DNA of 6,428 bases from positions 1-6,428 of the forward strand of contig JAFCEI010000040.1 in assembly GCA_017609245.1 (NCBI GenBank), in the 5' to 3' direction. Numbering within the stretch: position 1 is the first letter of the stretch; each line of letters opens with the position of its first letter. Made by a program: the position numbers and the translations under genes. Positions 1-5,009 of this stretch are shown one piece after another. The stretch comes from Candidatus Woesearchaeota archaeon (GTDB lineage: Archaea > Nanobdellota > Nanobdellia > Woesearchaeales > JAFCFN01). Below the pieces are notes generated by a model, which was given only the letters and a program-made list of their open reading frames with translations, was not told the origin of the DNA and made no database searches.

Positions 1-104
1 AAGTATACTGTGTTTTAAATTATAATTTATATAATTATTATAATAGTTATAATTAATATAATAAAATATAATGCTTAATAAAAATTATAATAATTATAAT
101 GTGC
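1..104. other. AT-rich intergenic region downstream of the permease gene
   Basis: This stretch is almost entirely A and T, with many overlapping short ATTATAAT/TATAATTA-type words and no convincing reading frame. Read on the minus strand it follows the permease stop codon and carries short T runs (for example around 80-84 and 63-66) that could end transcription, but no GC-rich stem is present. TATA-like words occur by chance throughout, so no promoter is called. The left end of the window cuts the region, so its neighbour is unknown. Confidence 0.5.
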
Positions 105-1316
105 TTAAATAAGGAAAAACAAAATCACTGGCAGCAGCAGGCAGCCCATTGCATGTGACCTTTTAACATTGAACAAAGGGGCTAACAAACCAATCCCTGT
201 TGATGTTATCAATATGATCAAGCCAATAATGCCTGAAAAATAAAAAGTCAGCAGCGTTATAAAGCCAATTATGCAGTAAACCAAAACATTGTAATTGAGC
301 TTGCTGATTATGCTTGAAAACCCTCTTGCAAACATCAAAGCAAGGCATGCAGCAATAGCTCCTGCAATCAGAGCAGCACCCAAAAACACAATCAATCCAT
401 TCAGATCAATTGATTTCACTATTTCTAATATTGCGACAACAGCTCCGTTTCTAGCTTTTTCTAGCGTATAAAATGTAACAAGAGAAAAAACAAAATTTAC
501 AGTATTAATTCCTCCGATCAATACCATAAATGCATGCATCCCAATATCACCAACCAACTGCATTGCGATGATCGCAGCCTGAGCAGCACCTAATCCAGGA
601 AAGATTCCTGTCAATGATCCTGAAAAAACAGCAGCACCTACTGCTTTGATTCCCTTCTTTTTTCCAATTTTAATTGAGTTGGTTATTCTTTGCTTTGGCA
701 AAGACACATTCTGGCTTAATGAAAGCACTAAAGCAGAGATACCAAGTAACCCTGACAGCATCGGAAACAACGGCTGCTCTAGATTAGGCCAGTTCAGCAC
801 AATCGATCCCAAAACACCAGATATCAGAAATATATAAAATCCGAATAGCTTCTTGTCTGGCCCGCTTTCTTTTAATATCATAAACAAAACAACAACAATC
901 AGGATATAACCCATAAATGGCTGTAAAAACAGGTAGATCTTTGGGACAAACGTGATCATGAATGGGATTATCAAGATTGTGCAGATCAAGGCTAGCAAAG
1001 AGCCGATTACAGTCAGCTTTACAGCTTCATAACCTTTTCCTTCCAGCAGCATCCTGTGTCCTGGCAAAACATTTAAAGCCATGTCAGAATCAGGCGCCCC
1101 TAAAAATATTGACGGGATAGAGTCCAAAAAAGTATGCGTTACTGCCAGTGCAATGACAAATACTGCAAGCACAATTGGAAAAGTAAATCCAAGAAAATAG
1201 CCAGATAGACTAAGCAGCATGATTGAGACCAGGTTCACGTGGATGCCTGGGATCAAGCCCGTGATTATCCCGAAAAAACATCCAATAAGCACAGCCAACA
1301 AAAGCTCAAAAAACAT
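105..1316 (-). CDS. TctA/DUF112-family membrane permease
   Basis: A 403-residue polytopic membrane protein, made almost wholly of hydrophobic helices, with the signature of the TctA family (large permease subunit of tripartite tricarboxylate transporters; archaeal members were called DUF112). Two related motifs, GIITGLIPG (about 16-24) and GSLTGIFPG (about 233-241), mark an internal duplication typical of inverted-repeat transporters. Between them, residues 73-100 (GAP...LPGHRMLLEGKGYEAVK) match the conserved TctA segment that in bacteria reads roughly GxPG...DGYPMAxxGKAxxAL. Bacterial TctA is about 500 residues; about 400 is usual for the short archaeal form as I remember it. The ATG overlaps the TAA of the upstream small membrane gene by one base (TAATG) and no Shine-Dalgarno sequence is visible, so translation is probably coupled. 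The substrate cannot be read from sequence; a carboxylate is only the family precedent. No solute-binding TctC gene lies in the window. Confidence 0.85.
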   Translation of the reverse strand: MFFELLLAVLIGCFFGIITGLIPGIHVNLVSIMLLSLSGYFLGFTFPIVLAVFVIALAVTHTFLDSIPSIFLGAPDSDMALNVLPGHRMLLEGKGYEAVKLTVIGSLLALICTILIIPFMITFVPKIYLFLQPFMGYILIVVVLFMILKESGPDKKLFGFYIFLISGVLGSIVLNWPNLEQPLFPMLSGLLGISALVLSLSQNVSLPKQRITNSIKIGKKKGIKAVGAAVFSGSLTGIFPGLGAAQAAIIAMQLVGDIGMHAFMVLIGGINTVNFVFSLVTFYTLEKARNGAVVAILEIVKSIDLNGLIVFLGAALIAGAIAACLALMFARGFSSIISKLNYNVLVYCIIGFITLLTFYFSGIIGLIILITSTGIGLLAPLFNVKRSHAMGCLLLPVILFFLI

Positions 1317-1696
1317 TATTCAATCTTGCTTTCTGGAAACCGCTCATAATACGCGTAGAAGTTCAAGGCAAAGAGCCACCACGCAGCCAGTGCAGCAGCA
1401 CCAATATGGGTTGTCTGGTAAAATATCAATGATAGTATTGCCAGAACAGCTATCAGTTCGAACACAAAAAACCTTATCTGCGGATGAAGAAGTGTTTCTG
1501 TAAAGGTGTTGAAGCCGTATTTTGGCTTTCTTTTGAACTGCGTATAAGAAAGCACAGCAGTGTATTGGACCCAAAACACCAGTGCAATCATCATAAAATA
1601 ATCGCTGATAAGATAACCTCCTAAAATTCCCACCACTACCATTATTGTCACAAGAGCAAATGATTTTTTAGGATGTTTTTCAGGCGTATAAATCAT
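1316..1696 (-). CDS. Small four-helix membrane protein, possible TctB-like partner
   Basis: A 126-residue protein I do not recognise by sequence. It has four hydrophobic segments at about 13-30, 33-51, 76-94 and 98-115. A basic loop (KRKPK, 55-59) lies between helices 2 and 3, and the N-terminus is Lys-containing, so both termini are probably cytoplasmic. It lies directly upstream of the TctA-like permease and its stop codon shares one base with that gene's ATG, so the two are almost certainly co-transcribed. Bacterial tripartite tricarboxylate transporters have a small four-helix subunit, TctB, encoded immediately before TctA; size, topology and position fit that role, but this is inference from context and not from a motif. 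The ATG at 1696 is supported by a TATA box about 28 nt upstream, giving a leaderless transcript. Existence of the gene is well supported; function is open. Confidence 0.75.
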   Translation of the reverse strand: MIYTPEKHPKKSFALVTIMVVVGILGGYLISDYFMMIALVFWVQYTAVLSYTQFKRKPKYGFNTFTETLLHPQIRFFVFELIAVLAILSLIFYQTTHIGAAALAAWWLFALNFYAYYERFPESKIE

Positions 1697-1717
1697 ATTA
1701 TTTAATCAATATATCAA

Positions 1718-1731
1718 TTATTTAAATATTT
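1718..1731 (-). promoter_or_regulatory. TATA box of the permease operon
   Basis: The minus strand reads AAATATTTAAATAATT here, an archaeal TATA box centred near 1724. That is about 28 nt upstream of the ATG at 1696, so transcription should start at or within a few bases of the start codon (leaderless mRNA). Confidence 0.6.
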
Positions 1732-1737
1732 TTGCGT

Positions 1738-2082
1738 TTATGATATGATCCTAACAGCATTGCCAATCACTTCTCTCTCACCTTCATACTCTTCAATCTC
1801 TCCAACAACTTCGATAAACATTCCTTCTTCAAGATAGTCAAGCTTGTCAAACACTATCACTTTCACGTCATCTGTTTTTTTAACACTCAAAAAAGTGACT
1901 TTGTCGCTTACACTTACAGACTCTATCAAGCCACTCACCTTAACAACCTCGCCGACCTCCCCTGTGTTTATCTTCTCAACAGAACTTTCACTCACTTCAA
2001 TTTCATCAGAAACAAGATACAACAATACCAGGCCAACTGATGAAATAATCATAGCAATTTTAAGTAAGGTTGATTCGTTCAT
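1738..2082 (-). CDS. Membrane-anchored OB-fold domain protein
   Basis: A small protein with one N-terminal hydrophobic helix (LLKIAMIISSVGLVLLYLVS) followed by an acidic domain of about 85 residues. That domain has the strand pattern of an OB fold: GEVVKVSGLIESV, then VTFLSVKK, VKVIVF, LEEGMFIEVVGEIEEYEG and a last strand EVIGNAVRII. This resembles the OB-fold nucleic-acid-binding (tRNA anticodon-like) families. Three in-frame starts exist: GTG at 2094, ATG at 2091 and ATG at 2082. A TATA box centred near 2111 favours 2082 (29 nt, as in the neighbouring genes), giving 114 residues. The positively charged short N-terminus and strongly acidic C-terminal domain suggest the OB domain faces outside, which would argue against a role on chromosomal DNA or cytoplasmic RNA. 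The function is unknown. No His equivalent to the CcmE haem ligand is present, so a CcmE role is unlikely. Confidence 0.7.
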   Translation of the reverse strand: MNESTLLKIAMIISSVGLVLLYLVSDEIEVSESSVEKINTGEVGEVVKVSGLIESVSVSDKVTFLSVKKTDDVKVIVFDKLDYLEEGMFIEVVGEIEEYEGEREVIGNAVRIIS

Positions 2083-2105
2083 ATATTTCATCACATACTC
2101 TGGTC

Positions 2106-2119
2106 ATTTTTATAATTTA
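2106..2119 (-). promoter_or_regulatory. TATA box of the OB-fold gene
   Basis: The minus strand reads TAAATTATAAAAAT, centred near 2111. It is 29 nt from the ATG at 2082 but only about 20 nt from the alternative ATG at 2091. This spacing is the main reason for preferring the shorter protein. It overlaps the gap just after the stop codon of the upstream gene at 2128. Confidence 0.5.
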
Positions 2120-2127
2120 TCATATGT

Positions 2128-2499
2128 CTATGGTTTAATTGACTTTTTTTGTAAAACTCCAACAGCTACGAGAAAACTCTTAATCATCCTTTTAGGAAAA
2201 TTCGGTTTAATCCAGTCAACCTTCGCAACATTTTGATATAAAAAAGTTTCATTACGTGGCGTTTTGATCATGATGTTTACAGAAGGATTATACTTATCAA
2301 CCAAATTTTCTAAACTTGAAGCATCAGATTTTACAACATCCGTAGAAACATTTAATTTGTTTATTTTTTTGTCATATATCCAAATTAATTCTTTATTGTA
2401 TTTATATTTACTCGGAGGTACAATCTGTAACAATCTCTGATTCTGAGGAAGTGCTCTTGTCGCATAACTTTGAAACTCATTCATTGTGATAATTACCAT
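2128..2499 (-). CDS. Hypothetical basic protein, not recognised
   Basis: A 123-residue soluble-looking protein, rich in Lys and Asn, that matches no family I recognise. It has no cysteine pairs, no signal peptide and no clear membrane helix; the most hydrophobic stretch is SFLVAVGVL near the C-terminus, flanked by basic residues. A Trp in each half (ELIWIYDKK, about 37-45; KVDWIKPNFPKR, about 93-104) and the basic tail (QKKSIKP) are its most distinctive parts. The first ATG at 2499 is used here; a second in-frame ATG at 2484 (MNEFQSY) is also plausible because the upstream TATA-like signal does not decide between them. It is transcribed divergently from lonB and precedes the OB-fold gene by roughly 35-45 nt. 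It is a single uninterrupted frame with no competing gene on the other strand, so it is probably real, but coding evidence is moderate. Confidence 0.6.
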   Translation of the reverse strand: MVIITMNEFQSYATRALPQNQRLLQIVPPSKYKYNKELIWIYDKKINKLNVSTDVVKSDASSLENLVDKYNPSVNIMIKTPRNETFLYQNVAKVDWIKPNFPKRMIKSFLVAVGVLQKKSIKP

Positions 2500-2529
2500 C
2501 TAGAATTAACTAGAGGCTTGCGTACCTCT
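2499..2529. repeat. Two adjacent inverted repeats between divergent genes
   Basis: TCTAG and CTAGA (2499-2503 and 2510-2514) flank the 6-nt spacer AATTAA. This is immediately followed, with overlap, by AGAGG and CCTCT (2512-2516 and 2525-2529) around an 8-nt centre. They sit in the short region between the divergent 123-aa gene and lonB, the first touching the start codon of the former. They could be protein-binding sites, or the second could form a weak hairpin followed by a T run on the plus strand. The arms are short, so chance is possible. Confidence 0.3.
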
Positions 2530-2571
2530 TTTTTTATTAGTGAATACTTGTGTTTAATAATCTTTTCGCAA

Positions 2572-2583
2572 CCTTTTTAAACA
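2572..2583 (+). promoter_or_regulatory. lonB promoter (BRE/TATA)
   Basis: CAACC TTTTTAAACA resembles a BRE followed by a TATA box, centred near 2578 and therefore 26 nt upstream of the ATG at 2604. It predicts a leaderless lonB mRNA. It lies downstream of the alternative GTG at 2550, which makes that longer start very unlikely. Confidence 0.65.
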
Positions 2584-2603
2584 TTTTCTCATTTAGTCAG
2601 ATT

Positions 2604-4460
2604 ATGGGGGATGGTTTAAACTTCAAGTCAACAGCAGAGCTTAAGGTAAGCTCTAGAACAGTAGACCAGGTTCTTGGTCAGGATGAAGCAGTCAAAGTAA
2701 TCAAAAAAGCAGCAGAGCAGAGAAGGCATGTTTTCCTGATAGGTGAGCCAGGCACTGGAAAATCAATGCTTGGAATGGCACTGGCAGAATTATTGCCTAA
2801 AGAAAAACTTGTTGATATATTATCATATCCGAACAGGAACGATGAAAACACCCCATTGATCAAAACAATGCCTGCTGGCAAGGGCAGGGAACTGGTATCA
2901 AAATCAAGATATGATGCAATGGGCATGACTCACGGCTCAAACATTTTCTTTTTTGTATTAGTCATCATGGCAATGATCGCTCCGTGGTGGGTAAGGCACT
3001 ATTACCAGTCAGATGTGATGTTTGCCGCATTTTTCATAGGCTCAATGATTTTTTTGGGAGCTTATGTGATTTTTGTCAAAGTCGGTGCAAGGATGCCTGT
3101 AAAAATCCTAGCGCCAAAACTGATCGTAGACAATTTCGGCAAAAAGCAGGCTCCATTCTTCGATGCAACAGGAGCACATGCAGGTGCTTTGTTAGGAGAT
3201 GTTCTTCATGACCCCTTCCAATCAGGCGGATTAGGGACACCTGCTCACGAAAGGGTTGTTGCAGGGATGATCCATAAGACAAACAAAGGAGTTTTGTTCA
3301 TCGATGAGATAGCAACACTAAATCCTATGACGCAGCAGGAACTGTTGACAGCTTTGCAGGAAAAGCAGTTCTCAATAACAGGCCAGTCAGAAAGGTCGGC
3401 AGGAGCGATGGTAAGGACAGAGCCAGTTCCGTGTGATTTTGTCCTTGTTGCAGCAGGAAATGTAGACACGATAAGAAACATGCATCCTGCTTTAAGGTCA
3501 AGAATCAGAGGTTATGGTTATGAGGTGCACATGAGCGAGACAATGCCTGACACAATGGAAAACAGAAAAAAAATAGCCCTGTTTGTTGCGCAGGAAGTGA
3601 TCAAAGACAAAAAAATACCTCATTTCAGCAAAGGGGCAGTTATGGCAATCATTGAAGAGGCAAAAAAACGGGCAAACAGAAAAGGGCATTTAACTTTAAG
3701 ACTAAGAGACCTTGGCGGCTTAATACGCGCTGCAGGAGATTTGGCAGTAACAGACAGGTCAAAATTAGTTATGGCAAAGCATGTTGCAGCTGCAAAAACA
3801 ATTGCAAGATCATTGGAACAGCAGATGGCTGATAAATATATTGAGCGTAAGAAAGAATATAATGTTATCAGAACAACTGGAAACAAGATTGGAAGGGTAA
3901 ATGGTCTGGCAGTTATCGGAGGGGCAGATACATTCTCAGGAATCATTTTACCTATAGAAAGCCAGGTAACAACAGGCGGCAAAGAAAAAGAGATTATCGC
4001 AACAGGAAAATTAGGGGAGATAGCAAAAGAAGCAGTAAAAAATGTCTCAGCAATCATCAAAAAATACTTTGGCCAGGATATAAAAAAATATGATTTGTAT
4101 GTCCAGTTCCTTCAGACTTATGAGGGTGTTGAAGGCGATTCAGCATCAATAGCAGTCGCAACATCAATTATTTCAGCGTTAAATAAAGTTCCAGTAAGGC
4201 AGGACACAGCAATGACGGGCTCGCTGTCAGTCAGAGGAGATGTGCTGCCGATCGGAGGTGTAAGCTCGAAAATAGAAGCAGCAATAGAAGCAGGGTTAAA
4301 AAGAATAATAATCCCTAAATCAAACCTAGATGATATAGTTCTGAGCAAAGAAGACTTGAACAAGATCAAGATAATCCCTGTTGAAAAGATCGGCGAAGTT
4401 CTCAAGCAGGCATTGGACTGGAAGGGAAAACATTATATTCTTAAGAAAATAAGAAAATAA
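2604..4460 (+). CDS. lonB: Archaeal membrane-anchored Lon protease (LonB)
   Basis: ATP-dependent Ser-Lys protease of the archaeal LonB type, which unfolds and degrades damaged or regulatory proteins from the cytoplasmic face of the membrane as a hexamer. With the ATG at 2604 it is 618 residues. In order: AAA+ core with Walker A GEPGTGKS (47-54); two transmembrane helices inserted in the AAA+ domain (about 114-130 and 137-157), the hallmark of LonB; Walker B LFIDE (231-235); sensor 1 AAGN (283-286); arginines at 298-302 (RSRIR); a sensor-2 region RLRDLGGLIR; and the protease domain from about 425. The catalytic serine is S513 in EGDSAS and the lysine is K556 in GGVSSK, 43 residues apart as in other Lon proteases. 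All key residues are intact and there is no intein. The longer frame from GTG 2550 is rejected because it would start upstream of the TATA box. Confidence 0.97.
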   Translation: MGDGLNFKSTAELKVSSRTVDQVLGQDEAVKVIKKAAEQRRHVFLIGEPGTGKSMLGMALAELLPKEKLVDILSYPNRNDENTPLIKTMPAGKGRELVSKSRYDAMGMTHGSNIFFFVLVIMAMIAPWWVRHYYQSDVMFAAFFIGSMIFLGAYVIFVKVGARMPVKILAPKLIVDNFGKKQAPFFDATGAHAGALLGDVLHDPFQSGGLGTPAHERVVAGMIHKTNKGVLFIDEIATLNPMTQQELLTALQEKQFSITGQSERSAGAMVRTEPVPCDFVLVAAGNVDTIRNMHPALRSRIRGYGYEVHMSETMPDTMENRKKIALFVAQEVIKDKKIPHFSKGAVMAIIEEAKKRANRKGHLTLRLRDLGGLIRAAGDLAVTDRSKLVMAKHVAAAKTIARSLEQQMADKYIERKKEYNVIRTTGNKIGRVNGLAVIGGADTFSGIILPIESQVTTGGKEKEIIATGKLGEIAKEAVKNVSAIIKKYFGQDIKKYDLYVQFLQTYEGVEGDSASIAVATSIISALNKVPVRQDTAMTGSLSVRGDVLPIGGVSSKIEAAIEAGLKRIIIPKSNLDDIVLSKEDLNKIKIIPVEKIGEVLKQALDWKGKHYILKKIRK

Positions 4461-4471
4461 AATAATACCAA

Positions 4472-4483
4472 AACCTTTAAATA
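4472..4483 (+). promoter_or_regulatory. Promoter of the zinc-ribbon gene
   Basis: AAACC followed by TTTAAATAG forms a BRE-like element and TATA box centred near 4479. This is 27 nt upstream of the ATG at 4506, again predicting a leaderless message. The zinc-ribbon gene is therefore transcribed on its own even though it is only 45 nt behind lonB. Confidence 0.65.
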
Positions 4484-4505
4484 GCTAAAAATTCTTATTA
4501 AGAAT

Positions 4506-4670
4506 ATGACAACACCTAAAAAATACAGAACAGAATGCCCTGAGTGCGGCAGTACAAATGTTATTTACCAGTCTAGAACAGAAGAAACCCTGTGTAAAGA
4601 CTGCGGTGCAATATTCGAAGAGTTGACGCCTGACAAAGAGAAGAAATTCGAAAGAGTCAGGTCAAAATAA
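4506..4670 (+). CDS. Stand-alone TFIIB-type zinc ribbon protein (54 aa)
   Basis: A 54-residue protein starting MTTPKKYRTECPECG and ending ERVRSK. Four cysteines form a zinc ribbon, CPEC (11-14) and CKDC (30-33), separated by 15 residues. The intervening sequence (GSTNVIYQSRTEETL) and the following GAIFEE resemble the N-terminal zinc ribbon of TFIIB/TFB, the part that contacts RNA polymerase. The TFB core cyclin repeats are absent, so it is not a complete initiation factor. It has a basic N-terminus and a highly charged C-terminal tail. Small free-standing ribbons of this kind occur in many archaea without known function; binding to RNA polymerase, to a TFB-like partner or to nucleic acid are possibilities. 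The frame is too short for common ORF cut-offs but is supported by the well-placed TATA box, the metal motif and an intact stop. Confidence 0.85.
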   Translation: MTTPKKYRTECPECGSTNVIYQSRTEETLCKDCGAIFEELTPDKEKKFERVRSK

Positions 4671-4675
4671 GCGCA

Positions 4676-4690
4676 TAAAATCTTTTCTTA
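4676..4690 (+). terminator. Possible oligo-T terminator after the zinc-ribbon gene
   Basis: A pyrimidine-rich run, TCTTTTCTT, begins 11 nt after the zinc-ribbon stop codon, as expected for archaeal intrinsic termination, which needs mainly a T tract. A further AT palindrome, TCTTAAA..TTTAAGA (4701-4716), lies between this gene and the convergent tRNA gene. Weak evidence. Confidence 0.3.
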
Positions 4691-4718
4691 CACATAGGTG
4701 TCTTAAATTTTTAAGAAA

Positions 4719-4821
4719 TAGCCCTGCCAGGATTCGAACCTGAGTCAACGGGTGCTTCCAAACAAAGTTTGGACCTCTGTTCTCCAGAACCCGTTATGAT
4801 TGACCACTACACCACAGGGCT
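4719..4821 (-). tRNA. tRNA-Gln (CUG) with intron
   Basis: A complete cloverleaf on the minus strand: acceptor AGCCCTG with CAGGGCT and discriminator A at 4719; D arm GTG..CAT with the GTAGTGG loop; anticodon stem ACGGG with CCCGT; loop TTCTGGA giving anticodon CUG (4785-4787); four-base variable loop; and T arm TCAGG/CCTGG around TTCGAAT. The mature tRNA is 73 nt with no encoded CCA, which must be added afterwards. A 30-nt intron (4754-4783) interrupts the gene between positions 37 and 38, the canonical archaeal site. The gene is preceded by a TATA box near 4850. It decodes CAG; a UUG isoacceptor for CAA must be elsewhere. Confidence 0.95.
4754..4783 (-). other. 30-nt archaeal tRNA intron with bulge-helix-bulge
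   Basis: The intron folds into a textbook bulge-helix-bulge with the exons. The central 4-bp helix is exon TTCT paired with intron GGAA. It is flanked by a three-base bulge GGA (cut after the second G) and a three-base bulge GCA (cut before the A). Inside, GAACAGAG pairs over 8 bp (two G-U) with CTTTGTTT around the 7-nt loop GTCCAAA. Cutting at these points restores the CCCGT anticodon stem exactly. The splicing endonuclease should recognise it directly. Confidence 0.93.
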
Positions 4822-4844
4822 ATATTTATTTAAGCTACACTCTC

Positions 4845-4857
4845 TATTTTTAAATTT
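4845..4857 (-). promoter_or_regulatory. TATA box of tRNA-Gln
   Basis: The minus strand reads AATTTAAAAATAG, centred near 4850, about 29 nt upstream of the tRNA 5' end at 4821. This is the usual spacing for an archaeal tRNA gene transcribed with a very short leader. Confidence 0.5.
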
Positions 4858-4884
4858 ATTGCAAGAATAAAGTTTCTTTTCCAT

Positions 4885-4915
4885 CAACGCTTTTCTTTTT
4901 GAAAGAAAAGGGTTG
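4885..4915. repeat. Strong hairpin upstream of tRNA-Gln
   Basis: CTTTTCTTT (4890-4898) and AAAGAAAAG (4902-4910) form a perfect 9-bp inverted repeat with the loop TTG. After one mismatch (G/G) the stem continues with CAAC (4885-4888) and GTTG (4912-4915), giving 13 pairs of 14. It lies between the partial tRNA-Gln copy and the real tRNA gene. It is not followed by a T run on either strand, so it does not look like a standard terminator. Confidence 0.6.
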
Positions 4916-4916
4916 G

Positions 4917-4939
4917 ACTCACTACACCACAGGGCTATA
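4917..4939 (-). pseudogene. Partial copy of the tRNA-Gln 5' end
   Basis: The 20 bases 4920-4939 are identical to 4805-4824, covering the first 16 or so bases of tRNA-Gln (AGCCCTGTGGTGTAGTG) plus the upstream TATA bases. Similarity continues weakly into the D loop (AGTGAGTCCAAC against AGTGGTCAAT, two one-base insertions). After that the hairpin begins, and no anticodon, T arm or 3' acceptor strand follows, so this is not a complete tRNA. A TATA-like sequence (AATTTAAAAA/TTATAAAATA on the minus strand, about 4955-4966) stands at about promoter distance, so it may be transcribed. It may be a degenerate tRNA remnant, a local duplication, or a short RNA gene. Confidence 0.55.
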
Positions 4940-4980
4940 AAAACTATTTTTTATTTTATAATTTAAAAATCTATCGATAT

Positions 4981-5007
4981 TAAAAATAATGAAATTGTAA
5001 AAAATGG
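4981..5007 (-). terminator. T-rich terminator after kae1
   Basis: On the minus strand the sequence just after the kae1 stop codon reads CCATTTTTTAC and then TTATTTTTAA. Two T runs within 30 nt of the stop, without a strong stem, are typical of archaeal intrinsic terminators. They would separate kae1 from the tRNA region downstream. Confidence 0.45.
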
Positions 5008-5009
5008 AT

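Noticed and set aside
1..104. Repeated ATTATAAT-like words suggesting an origin or repeat array
   Set aside because: The words are irregular in spacing and composition is nearly pure A/T; there are no ORB-like elements or regular units, so low complexity explains them.
646..837. Short plus-strand frame inside the permease gene
   Set aside because: Antisense to a conserved membrane protein; the hydrophobic start is a reflection of that gene's composition.
1844..2236. Open frame of 130 codons on the plus strand
   Set aside because: It is antisense to the OB-fold gene and the 123-aa gene, is Ser/Thr/Leu-rich without domain character, and has no promoter.
2550..2603. Longer LonB start at GTG 2550 adding 18 residues
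   Set aside because: The extension spans the TATA box at about 2572-2583, which is correctly spaced for the ATG at 2604, and the extra residues do not resemble LonB N-termini.
3620..4060. Open frame of 146 codons on the minus strand
   Set aside because: It lies wholly antisense within the clearly conserved lonB gene; low-stop composition of the coding strand explains it.
4805..4939. Integrated mobile element bounded by tRNA direct repeats (attL/attR)
   Set aside because: Only about 95 bp lie between the copies, there is no integrase, and the repeated part is the tRNA 5' end rather than the usual 3' end. Kept only as a repeat/remnant.
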